A stretch of DNA of 64,000 bases, taken from assembly GCA_032718865.1 (NCBI GenBank), contig JALUTQ010000041.1, positions 1,550,001 to 1,614,000 of the forward strand, given 5' to 3'. The translations under genes and the position numbers were made by a program. Below, piece after piece: positions 23,263-33,618 of this stretch; position 1 is the first letter of the stretch, and each line of letters begins with the position of its first letter. The notes beneath the pieces were generated by a model that was not told where the DNA came from, searched no databases, and saw nothing but the letters and a program-made list of their open reading frames with translations. This DNA comes from Tilletia caries. Its lineage: Eukaryota; Basidiomycota; Exobasidiomycetes; Tilletiales; Tilletiaceae.

Positions 23263-26200
23263 GCTCGCCATTATATCGTTCCTCCTCAATTCCACGTGGC
23301 CCCAGGGCCACGTGGAATTTGACTACGTTCCGCTTCCTTGTCTATGCTCTCTTGTTCCGCGTCATGCATCGTGGCACTCTCCCTTCACCCTTGGCCTCAA
23401 GAAACAATCCAGAGTCCAGACGTGAGCAGATAGATAAGGTCAAATGAATTCCCTGCGCACTAACATCTCTGCAGTTCGCCGTGCCGCCCTGACTTCGTTG
23501 TCAAGCTGCTCCAACGCAGTTCTACTGAGCTGGGCTAGATTGCTGTCCGCTTGCAGGCGACTGAGTGCCTTCATGAGTCGCTGCGCCTCGTTGATGCTCG
23601 TCTGAACCAAGTCCTCCTTCTGTTGCTGATGTTTTGCCTCCTGTTCCGCCGCCTTTTCCGCGTTGATCCGTTGTCCCGAGATAACCATTCTTTGTCCCTC
23701 TTCTCCCATTGGTTTTCCCCCCTCCATGGTCTTCTCCCCCTGAGCTTCCATTCCTTCTGGTACCAGGCGACCGTTCCCCACCGCAGTCACTCCACCTGGC
23801 TCCGATTCCGTCACGGTGGGAGGCTGTGCGGTGCTCTCACTCGTGCTGCCTGGCTTCTGTAACCGGGCGATTGACTGCGACAACAGGCGGGAGCACATGA
23901 ATAAGTGCTTGCATGCCAGTCCCGTAGATTGAAACGACGGGCAGGAGCATCGGGTCAGGTCGGCATCTAAGACATGCACCTCCCCTCCGTCCGTGCTCTT
24001 TACCTCGTACTGTAAAGATCAAAAGGCCCTATAAAATAAATCTAAAGCCTCTGCCACTTCTTAGTTTTTCTGACTCTGTATGCTCACCGCTTCGCCATGG
24101 ACACATTTCACGAAGGCACAGAGGTCCTGAAAACTCAGCTCGTATGCCTTTTGACGCGACTTTTTCTCTTGCCCGCATAGATGTGGTTTTTGTATTCCTG
24201 AATGAATAGGGAATTCAAAAGGCATCAGAGAGAGACGTGGCGTGGGCCTTGAGGCAATGCTATTCGTCAACATACCAAGGTCGCACTGCACCAATTTTCG
24301 GTAGAAGTCTGGCACAACCTCCCGGACTATCACTTGCAGGACGCTGTCCACCCGTTGCTGCCGTATCATGCCCAAATAATTGACCTGAACAAAGAATGGA
24401 TTGAGATTTGGGACAGAGTCGTCAACTCGTCAGCTCTCTTCAGCTGCTTAACAGGGCATCAAGCTCAAGTGCAAGCTGATCAGAGGTCACACACGGGCTA
24501 TGGCTCACTTTTAGATTACCGTGCCAACCTTCAACCATGTTGTTGGTGTCTATTCCGTAGTGTGCATGCTGTTCAGATGGTTATTGAAAGATATTGGTCA
24601 CCGTCCATCATAACCAGGATTGAGGAAGTAGCGAGGACTGAGGAGCGGATATGATACTCACTTTCCTATGACATCTGGCCCAGTTCTGCGCACTCCTCTT
24701 GCTGAGCCACTCCTTTTCAAAGTAGCGCGTGATCAATGGCTGATCGTCGCTCCATCTGGAGAAGAAGATGCTGCGAGCCTCCTCGAACTGCTCCTCTGTC
24801 TCCGCTCGCTGCATGGTGCGCATATCGTTCCGACACCTAGACTGAAGAAAAGAATTGGCCTCTCTGACCCCGGGATCACGGCCTTATTGAGGAAGTAATC
24901 ATTACTCGCGTCAGTGATCAGTCAGCATATGTTCATTGTACGCTGCGCGGACTGCCAGGGGAAAGGAAGAAGGTAAAGGGGAAGGAAGAAGGTAAAGAGT
25001 TTTTTGTTCCCGAGACGCAAGGGAAATAGCAGAAGAAGGCTAAAAGTTCAAGCCATGCTTGGACCTCGCGAATCGCGACGGCCGACGGAAAAGCAAGAAG
25101 AAGAAGAAAGTGGTCGAGGACAGAGGGAAGGCGGGGAGCAGCCGAGCAGGCTTTCCGCTTGGAAACGAGAGGAAGGGATGATGAAGAAGGGAGAGAGGAA
25201 AGAGGAGAGAGAAGGGAAAGGGAGAGGGTGGAATCAAAGCGACTCACTGTCTCCGATCGCTTTCACCTTGGTCTTCACGTTGTCGTCCCATGCTCGTAGT
25301 AGATGCCAGAGGCAGAGCAAAACTCGCGGTCGAGGCGTGGACCCCGCAAACGCATTGTTGATGGCGGCGCGTTCCGTTTCCGAGCAATCAATCATCACGT
25401 CTGTCGGGGCTGGAATCTGCTTGGCCAGTAGCCACTGAAAGAATCGGGTTAGTGGAATTCTGTCAAGAGACGCGACGCCCAGTGCAACCAATGATACAAG
25501 CGACAGAAACAGCAAGCGTCAGCAGACAGAAACAATGATGAGCACGAGCTGAAGCAAAGTGGTGTGAGTTGTGAACGACGAACGTGTCCGCAAGGCGAAG
25601 ATATCATGCAAAGACTGGAAGGAGAGGAATGAGGATGGATGGAAGGATGAGACAGGAACCAGAACACTCACTGAGTCTCAGAAGGTGTGATCAAAAAGGC
25701 GAGAGGGATTCCGGATCCCATTGAGGCGCTTCGGACAATGATGGTCGTGAGGAAAATCTTTTCTTGTCGGGTTGCACCTTTACCAGTGTTGTGGGTCGAG
25801 TCCACACACCACACAGAGCTGCTCGGCGCGGAAAATTCCTGAGCACGAAGAACAAGAAGTAAAAGAAGTTGGACATCTGTCAAAGACTCAAGGTGCCAAA
25901 GCTGGCGAGTAACATCCTTGTGAACGAATGGCTTGGGAGCCTGGATCTCACCTTCTTTGACCATCTGGGCATAAGAAAACACACCCAAACAGGCTCGGGG
26001 GTAGCACTGAGTGTTGAGTCATTCAAAAACTCTGCTTCCCATCCCTCTTGGCGAAGTGTGTCGGCCCAAAGCTGCAGGGATTTCAGCGCGTCTGGATCCT
26101 TTCTGGCTGTCTCAAGCTTGAGGCGCCTGACGGTGTTGTAAACGTCGTAATATCGAATTCGAATACTGGCGCTGATTGCAGTGGTGGACGACAACATCTC

Positions 26201-27388
26201 ATTCTGATCGAAAAGAATTTGAACGCAGTATAGAACGTTCAGAACAGATTCTCTCAACAGCAAATCACCAGGAACGCATCCATATCAATCACAGCACCCA
26301 TTCCACAGCATTCTCACCTTGCCCACCGAGTGTATGGCGAAAAGTTCGTCCATATCCATACGCACGGATGCCATGATCTCCTTGGTCGTTCTTCCGCTTC
26401 GTACTTGAGCTTCGATCCATTCCTTGACCTCCGTTGGGTTACGTTGGCGCGACCACTGCGTGCCCCTTGTGTCTCCAATGATACTCCACGTCCAAGAGAC
26501 TGTCCTGACGGGTTGGACCGGATAGGATCGAAAGGCGCCCAGACGAATCGAGGCTGGCTGGCCTTCCGGTATGCTGCAAGCCCTGATCGAATTGTGACTC
26601 GGCATGCTGAATGACATTTCCATCATCTGTGACTGGAAGAAGTGGTGCTTGGATGGTGATCTTGATCTTGGCAGGGCAGCCAACCTGATCAACGACCGTC
26701 ATATAGAAGTTACTGTCAGGCGTCAGCGAGCCGTTACCACGCAGTGTAGCGCGTCTCTAGCCCTCTCTGGCCCGTCGATCAGCAGCTCACCTTGACCGAC
26801 GACGCGGCACCGCCCGTTATCCTACGCTTCTTTGGCGAAACCGAATTTTTTCTGCCTGAATGGAAGGTCCCACTACATCCACAGTGGGAAACGAATGTTG
26901 CCTTGAAGGTAGTGGATGCATTCGACGGACGATCATACCTTCGAGCACCTGAGGTGAAGTTCAAGAAGCAAGAGAGAGGTATCTGAGCAACCTTTTCGCC
27001 AGCAGACAAGCGCACGAGTCACAGAACCCTGAACATCACTGACCATCTTTCTTACGAGATTCTCGCGTCCTATTTGGATTGCTTGGCGTCTTGAACGAGC
27101 AGTACCTGCTCTCTTCCGCGAGAAACGCGTCCAGCTCGGACTCGAGGATTTGGAAGCACATTGGCTCGGATTCAAAGATGCGTTCGCCCAAAAGTCGCGT
27201 AGCATTGAGCCTGTTGGTGCCTTGGGGCGCCATGATTGGGGAGATATGGGAAGTGGATGCACAGAGGGCGAAGTAGTCAAGCGCGTCAAGTAGCTTTCGG
27301 TGGCCGCGTTCGCCAGTTCACCTTCTGCTGATGATCATGATCATTTTTCAAGCCACGTGGAATTGGGGAGGAACGATATAAGGGCAGT
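23263..27388 (-). mobile_element. Mutator-like DNA transposon (MULE), 4126 bp
   Basis: Complete element defined from both ends. Imperfect terminal inverted repeats are 23263-23299 and 27353-27388, sharing TTATATCGTTCCTCC and CAATTCCACGTGG with a few mismatches at the outer tips. A 9-bp duplication GTTCGTAAT flanks it. It carries one gene, a SWIM-finger MULE transposase on the minus strand. At the left end the inverted repeat is followed by its own mirror image, forming a 32-base palindrome with two CACGTG cores (23288-23319). The intact duplication and near-complete transposase suggest recent insertion. It separates the G-alpha gene from the duplicated G-alpha fragment. Confidence 0.92.
23440..27233 (-). 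pseudogene. MULE transposase, intact except for one frameshift
   Basis: Eleven exons on the minus strand: 27233-27044, 26948-26791, 26684-26318, 26203-25952, 25838-25672, 25459-25248, 24882-24662, 24568-24509, 24384-24276, 24197-24088, 24009-23440; about 804 aa if one base is corrected. Motifs in order: a Cys/His DNA-binding region (CGCSGTF, VGCPAKI, EYHWRHKGH); the DDE triad in WCVDSTHNT, VMIDCSETE and DTNNMVEGWH; LCLWHLLRAW of the transposase core; then a SWIM zinc finger CSCPSFQSTGLACKH; then a coiled C-terminus. Exon 3 is 367 bases and its two halves are in different frames, the switch falling near 26455 between HWRHKGH and WSRQRNPTEV. Every other junction joins in phase. So the gene is either broken by one indel or affected by an assembly error. 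Confidence 0.85.
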
Positions 27389-27397
27389 GTTCGTAAT
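27389..27397. repeat. Right 9-bp target-site duplication of the Mutator-like element
   Basis: GTTCGTAAT, identical to 23254-23262, immediately outside the right terminal inverted repeat. Confidence 0.85.
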
Positions 27398-27703
27398 CCT
27401 TGTGTAGCATCCCCCCAATGTACTCTCTCCCGCAACCCCCATCCTCGCATCTCATCGCAACTGAATTCAAAGTCGTTTCTGTCATTCCTTTGCTCCTGAG
27501 TAGTGAGTCTTGTCAGAGTCAGCCTCAGATCTTTCCCTCGGACTGACTCTTGAGCGCTTGAGCGCGCTGGTTCGAATGATTGATGCAAGATGCGATTGCG
27601 AAATGTATGACAAGAAGGCTTATAGCGGTAAGATACATAGGGCATTAAAGCGTAGCGCGGGTCGAGAGGGAAGAAGTCGGGTAAGGGGTGGTAGGAAACA
27701 TCG
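27398..27703. other. Gap between the MULE and the G-alpha 3' region, no gene seen
   Basis: About 300 bases holding no credible coding frame. It begins at the right target-site duplication and ends where the duplicated G-alpha 3' segment starts. It probably belongs to the ancestral 3' flank of the G-alpha gene or of the small coiled-coil gene. Confidence 0.4.
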
Positions 27704-28102
27704 TCCTTGACTGAAGATCGGATGCTGAAAGCAAACGAACGCGGGATTGTGTGTAGGCCTCGGCTGTGGTGCGATGAATGGCAAGAGTGAGGAAGTATAG
27801 ATCCTCCCCAGCGGGGGAGGAAAGAAGGCGGCCCCAAAGAATCGTTCAAAGGAGGGTGATCTCGGTCAGGTGCGACTCCAGCACCTCGTCCATCACGTCC
27901 CGAAGAATGGCCCCAATCTGGAGTCGATCCACCGCCACTGTCGGATGGACGTACACCTCCCTCGACGGCGTGACCGTGGACAGGGTCGCAGGGTAGTGGG
28001 CCGAGGCTGCGATCCGGAGAAAGGCGTCGCGGAAGTGATGCCAGACGTCTTCGAAGGAGTGGGGGTCGCCGGTGTAGTCGGGGAAGTGGTTCCGGATGTC
28101 GA
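27704..28102. repeat. Duplicated 3' end of the G-alpha gene (copy B, source)
   Basis: 399 bases matching 21130-21530. This copy sits in the intact G-alpha gene (C-terminal codons, stop and 3' flank) and is therefore the likely source. The other copy has the 2-base insertion that breaks the G-alpha frame. Confidence 0.9.
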
Positions 28103-31100
28103 GGTCGTTATCGTATGGGGATTGAGGCCCGGTGTCTGAGAAGGACGAATCGTCGTCCTCGCCGTCTTCGACCCAGGGTCCATCATCAGCAACGATGCCT
28201 CCCCCCAACGTTCGGTGCGATCCAGCCTGTACGTCGCCCGCAATCGCAGCCGCGCGAATCAACTTGCGTCGCAAGATATCGATCTTGTTGAGGAAGAGGA
28301 TGACCGACGCCCGACGCAAGAGCGGGCTATCCACGATCGACTTGAACAGCGCGAGCGAGTCCTGCAACCGATTCACCGTCGGGTCCTCGTTGAGCGTCTG
28401 ATTGTATGCCGAGAGCGGGGCGAGGAAGATGAAGGAGTCGACTCGGTTGTCGAAGAAGGGCGACCAGGCTTTGCGGTGGTAGGTGCTTCCGCCGACGTCG
28501 AAGATTCGACAGCTGAGGGTGGGGTGGATCCGGAGACGCTCTTCGATGACGCCTAACGTTCGGACGCGAGCGTGCATGATGTCTTCGTCCGTCGGCTCGA
28601 AGCGCGTCGACGCGATGCGATCCAGGTTCTTGATCAAGCTGAAGTGAACCCAAAGAGTGGGGGCGGGAGATGTCAGAACTCTCCAAGTCCGAAGCTCTCG
28701 TCCTTCACCTTCTCTTCCCACGCGTAGGTAGGAGAGGAGATCGAAGGGGAAAAGACTCACTATTGCACATCAGACTCGCCATGAGCCCCGCCCATCCGCC
28801 GATGTCGGACCACGATCGGGTCCCTCCAGAGCGACAGGATCTCATCCTTGCAAGCCGCAAGCAGCACAGCAGGGTCGTCCACCGAAGTCTTCCGCTTCAA
28901 GTCCCGTCCCGCCTTCCTCCTCCATGTCGGCGCGGTCGTCTCTTCGGCGGCCATCTTCAGCTTCGGCGTTGAATCGGCCGTGTGGAACGCAGTTACTGAC
29001 GATGATGTTGAGGGTTGCGAGGTGTGGGCCCTCGTACGGTCCGATGAGTCCCGTCCTAGACAAGCATCCAAGGACACCCGATCGGAGCCCTCAGAAGACG
29101 AGCCGGTGCGCTCATGGCCCAGCTTGACGATCGTCGAAACGTTGGACGAATCACTGTCGGAGCTGCCATTCGCATGAGCAGCGAGGGTCATCCCAAGGCC
29201 AGTCTTGACCATGTTGGCGCTGTCGCTGTGAACCGAGGATGCACAGCTCGAATCATCCCATGTCGAGGTGGGGGAGAACTTTCCGAAATGGGACAAGCTG
29301 GCGGAGGGAGGAAAGGAGGGCGGCGAAGTGTGTAGGTTATGCGACGCTACAGATATACTCCGTGGCGTTGCCTGTCCGCTCGTGGAGCAATTACTGCTAC
29401 CGCTGCTACACGTCCGCTCCCTATGTGTCCGTCGCGGCGAAAGGCCCGTCGTCTTGGGAGGCGCAAGCCGCAGTTCCAACCCGTCACTATCGTAGGTATC
29501 CCTCAGCATCTCCTGTTCGCTCTCCTCAAACCAAGACGACAAATCAGCCGACGAGCTGTTGACCGGCTTGACCGTCCCTGCCCCGACGAGCGCAGCGCTG
29601 TCTGCCGAGGTTGACCTCTCACATGTGCCGAACTCGGACGAGAAACGGACGAGAGAGGGAGGAGCCGTCTGGGAAACCAAGCAGGACGAAGGGAGCATCT
29701 CGTCGATCGACGACCCGCTTGCCCTTCGGATGCGCCGAGGCCGCAACGTACTCGACCGGGAGCGCGCCCCGTCGTGCGGCAGCTCGATTGTGTCGCTCTG
29801 CTCCGACCCACGCTCCGACGGGAGCGGGTCCACAGGCGGAAGCAAAGGTGTCGGAGGGAGGACGACGATGCGATCCGCTTTGGTAGGTATAGGGATTGTA
29901 GATTGGGTCCGCTGACGTCGCCAAGATCGTTTGAACTGGCATGATTTGCCGCTCCCGGGAGGTGAGGAGAGCAGGTGATCGGGCTCGTCTGCACTCTCTC
30001 CGTCTGTACTTGCTCGACCCGCGCTGTCTCTGTGGGACCCACTGCTCCCGGTACTGGGTCCCTTAAGGAAGGGAGACCCCATAGCTTTGCTCAGAAAGGA
30101 CGGTATCGACTTGGAGCTCGACATTTGCGGGCGGTGCGTTGAGATACTTTGCCTGTTCGAGACGAGGATCTCCGACGCATTCGAATTACTCCGTGCCCGA
30201 GTGCGATGCCACTCTTCAGTCGGCACGCTCAAGTCGCCAGAGCGGAGAGGCGTCTGCGTCTGCAGCTGTGGAGTCGAAGGTGGTGCTGATGAAGGAGGAG
30301 ATAGCGCAAGCAGCGAATACGCCGAGCCGACACTATCGCTCCCCTTCACCTCACATTCGAACGGATCGGCAAGCGTAGCTTGCGAGTCCACGTCTTCTCC
30401 TGCGAATTTGCGCTGCCACCCCGGTTTTAGAAGAAGGACGGAGTCATTCTGGGAGCTCGCGAGCTCCATCATGGCCGGCGCTCGATGGGAGGGGATGGGG
30501 ATGCGCTGCGCCCAGGCGACCGATCCGGAGAGGACCGCGTTGCCAGAGAGGTCGACGTCGTCCCCAATCGCCCCGAGCTCTTCTCTGAGCTCCCTCTCGA
30601 GGGTAAGAAGGGGCGCCAACCGCAATCTCAGGGTTCTAGCTCGAGTAGCAGCGCTCCTAGACAGCTGATGTCCCGTTGATGACGGGAGGGCTGATGGGAA
30701 CGGTCGGTTCTGCGATTGTTCGGACAGGCTCGTCAGCCGGGATCGGTTTGTCCCCGGTGCTGAGTTGATAGCTTGCATGATCAGACTGCGGCCTCCGAAG
30801 GTGACGTTCAGGTCGTGGTCTTGACTTGATTGTGCGTCTGAGGCGAAGCCATGAGCGGTCGAGTGGTCGAAAGAGACTGCGGTACAGGTACTTAGGCTGC
30901 CGTCGGCTCGGATGTCTTCGTGCTGCTCGATGCGCTCCAGCATGATGCGCGCAGCGGTGATAACTGCGGGAGTTTAAAAACAGACATGCATAAGCGAAGG
31001 CCCAACCGGGAGCTTGTTGCCCCATATGAGCCGATCAGACGTACTATTGAGAAAAATGACCAGTCGCCATCCATGGCGCTCGCGTTCATGCGCCTCTGGA

Positions 31101-31450
31101 TCATAGAGCAGCCGCATTTGCTTGAGCAGGGTCGTCTTGCCGGCGCCCTGCTGGCCAAGGAGTAGAATGGAGAGGTCGGGCTGCTGCACCTGTTGTTGCC
31201 GAGCAGGTGGCTCGCCGATATCGGATACGCTCCTGCGCAGTCTGCGGTCGATTTCATCACTCCGAGCCTGCGCAGCGGTGACGCGCCTCGGAAGCCGGCG
31301 ATTCCCTGACTCAGTTTCTGACTGAGCTTCATCGGCTGTCGAATGAGTCAGGTCTGGGGCGACCGGGGGCGACTTCTGGGCTTTGCCCTGAGATAGGCCG
31401 AGCTGCGATAGGATTCGGCGGCTCGACATCATCGGTTGATGGAAGGGCAT
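27846..31450 (-). CDS. Giant atypical heterotrimeric G-protein alpha subunit
   Basis: Exons 31450-31045, 30963-28761, 28638-27846; 1133 aa, about three times normal. Family elements in order: P-loop GQQGAGKT (99-106) and LLKQMRLLYDP; helical-domain start LNIITAARIMLERIEQ; then a Ser-rich insert of roughly 680 residues inside the helical domain, which resumes near KDEILSLWRDPIV. Next come LDRIASTRFEPTDEDI, switch I RVRTLGV (R894, T897), switch II DVGGS (917-921) and NKID (987-990). The usual TCATDT loop is replaced by PTVAVD, followed by VMDEVLESHL. The catalytic glutamine of DVGGQ is serine (S921), which in known G-alpha proteins would cripple GTP hydrolysis. There is no N-terminal MGxxxS/C, so myristoylation is not expected. 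Extra acidic residues (DGEDDDSSFSD) sit between NKID and the C-terminus. A second start at 31432 is possible. Perhaps related to the divergent fourth G-alpha of smuts (inference). Confidence 0.88.
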
Positions 31451-32326
31451 GTCGTGTCGTCAGAAGACAGAGTTAAAGAGAAAGGGTTGGCCTTGCTGGA
31501 TCGAGGACTGTTCCGACCGTTGAAGCTAGAAGCGATGAAAGGTGGATAAAAAAAGAAAGGGAGGGGGGGGGAAGGACGACGGATTGGAGGACAGGGAAGG
31601 GAAGGGAGCAATGATGGGTACTTGAGCCTGCGCTCACTCGCCGGGAGAAAGGAACAGAACACAGCAACGCACGGCAAGACGAACTCGCCGCCAATTGAAG
31701 CCGGCTTCTGGCGAGGGCCAAATGAGAATGCGGAATGCACGCCGTAGCCGCCAGTGATGAACGATGAAGTTTGTTGGGTTTGATGAGACGAGGGCGGCTT
31801 ATGGGAAAACTGTGAATGAGACGAGCGCGCCGAGACGATCGTGTTGAAAGGGATTGAAGGTGCGAGCAGCGAGGCCGGAGGCGCCTTGAGTTCGAGTGAG
31901 TTGATCCTGATCACCTGCTCGTTAAGTTGCTCGGGATGGAGAGTCAGCGTCTAGGAACGAGGCTGTAAGGGCGATGAAGGGGGGAAGGAAAGGAGAAAAG
32001 CAAGGCACATGAGCAAAGCGAGATAGCTGCTTTATGAACGAATGTGCATGTGGCTACGTACACCGCTTCACCGCCTTGCATGTGCGCGGTCCCGAACGAT
32101 AGCAGCCCACCGGCAGGACTGCAGCAGAAGAAAGGAAGGACGAGTTCGCTGAGCGCAGAGCGATGCGCTTGAATTGAAACGACATTATATTTTGCTCGCC
32201 TGCTTCCGATGAGAAAGCTGAGAAAGTCCCACCACCGAAAGCGCGCTAGCCGCTAAGCCATTCCACATTCCGCCTCATCCAATGGTCGACCCCAACTCAT
32301 CCCATAATAATGATGGATCCGTGCTG
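31451..32326. other. Intergenic, upstream of the G-alpha gene
   Basis: Upstream region of the G-alpha gene, running to the MITE. There is a G-run near 31563-31571 and a purine-rich tract over 31970-32010. No gene, RNA or clear promoter motif is seen. Short frames here overlap the presumed 5' leader. Confidence 0.4.
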
Positions 32327-32805
32327 GGACGCCCGTATCGCCCTCGTCATTTTTCCACGTGGCGGCAAAACTGGATCACGTGACCCCACTGTCCATTCAA
32401 CCCCACTTCCAGCTCGGCGGGGGGGCTTTGCCCCCCCGGAACCCCCCCAACCAAAAGGGCAACCTCTCCGTCTCCATTGCTGTCATGCTTAATCCTGTTC
32501 GCTACGCGCTAACTCTAACCCGCAAAAATGGTCAACACGATCCTAACTTAGCAACCAAGTCGATAAAAAAAGGGAAAAAAAGAATGATAGCAAAAGGATT
32601 CTAACCGTGGACCTGCAGAATAGCAAGCCATATCACTAACCGCACAGCTTTGAGGGAAAGTTGATGCACAGTTTGAATTGTGACGCACTATAAGCAATCC
32701 TTACACGATCGCGTGAAAAGATAGTAATCAAAGCGCGCCAAGGCGCGCTCAAACTCCGAATCGCCGGATCCACGTGGAAAATTGACGAGGGCGATACGGT
32801 CCTTG
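32327..32805. mobile_element. Non-autonomous MULE-type MITE, 479 bp
   Basis: Inverted ends 32327-32362 and 32770-32805 share CCGTATCGCCCTCGTCA, then a T/A mismatch, then TTTTCCACGTGG. They are flanked by an 8-base direct repeat CCGTGCTG (32319-32326 and 32806-32813). There is no coding capacity. The ends follow the same layout as the 4.1-kb Mutator-like element (TATCG, a CCTC-rich stretch, TCAATT, CCACGTGG). I infer that this element could be cross-mobilised by that family. Inside is a G/C-run hairpin-like stretch (about 32417-32450) and a GTTAGAATCC-type box resembling a decayed tRNA T-arm. Confidence 0.75.
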
Positions 32806-32813
32806 CCGTGCTG

Positions 32814-33415
32814 TGCCCGCTTATTCCGCATCGCCCTCTCCTCTCTCCCCAGGCGCTCAACGCTCAACGCTGAACGAACAGGAGTCGTTGTGAGCTGATT
32901 GGGACGCGAAAGGTCGGTTATTTGTTGTTCTCACAGCACAAGTACTTATTACTTATGTAGTCGCGATTTCTTCGTTAGGCCGCTCTACTTTTTTCCGAGT
33001 TGGCTGCTTTATTTGTGCACGCGGGACGCCGCCGCTGCACGCTGAATAAGTGAGACTGAGTGAGTGTGTGGGCCGCCTGCGCTGGGGAGCGAGCGAGCGA
33101 TGCACGATGGCCCAGGGCCGCCTGCGCTGATGCGCCGTAACAATGGATGGAGCTCCCACTTGCTGCTCATTCGGTGCCGACGACGCTGCCGCCGCTCCAT
33201 GGCCCATGCTGCACAGGATATCCTGCGTCCTGTCTATCTGGACTCTGGACGATGCTGGAACTACTACTGGATGCTAAGGCGCTGAGCAGGCTCACCGAAC
33301 AGCGTCCGCAGCACCGGAAGCTTTTGCCAAAAGGGACGGTAAGCGTCTGCTTAGGCCGACAGCTAAGGCCCGAGAAGCAAGGAGACACTCAGATCAGTTT
33401 CTCTTTACTTCCAAC
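32814..33415. other. Intergenic between MITE and pogo element, no gene seen
   Basis: About 600 bases with no credible coding frame, RNA gene or regulatory motif. It ends at the TA dinucleotide that flanks the pogo-like element. Confidence 0.4.
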
Positions 33416-33417
33416 TA

Positions 33418-33555
33418 CTCGGGCCCAACGGTGGTTGAACGTTGTTCCCATTTTTCGCTGACACAATAAAGCCCTCCCTCCAGGGAGGGCCTGCAAGCTC
33501 AATGAAGAATACATGCTCAATGAAGAAATCAAAGATGAGATCCATTCCATAACAT
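33418..33555 (+). repeat. Left 138-bp terminal inverted repeat of the pogo-like element
   Basis: Reverse-complement partner of 35324-35461; the match stops at CCATAACAT (33555). Confidence 0.92.
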
Positions 33556-33618
33556 TGGCAAGACCGCACAGCATCCATATTCCCTACACAGCATCAAACA
33601 GGTACTTAAAACTCACCA

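Noticed and set aside
26433..26460. A 28-base GT-AG intron that would repair the MULE transposase frame
   Set aside because: Far below the 60-90 base introns of this genome, and it would delete a family-like stretch (WSRQRNPTEV), so a frameshift is more likely.
32417..32450. G7/C7 run in the MITE as a possible hairpin terminator or G-quadruplex
   Set aside because: Only one long G run per strand; there is no gene to terminate here.
32597..32645. tRNA-like sequence inside the MITE (reverse strand GGTTAGAATCC box, GCGGTTAGTGATATGG)
   Set aside because: The T-arm does not pair, the acceptor stem cannot be built and the B box is mutated; at best a decayed tRNA relic.
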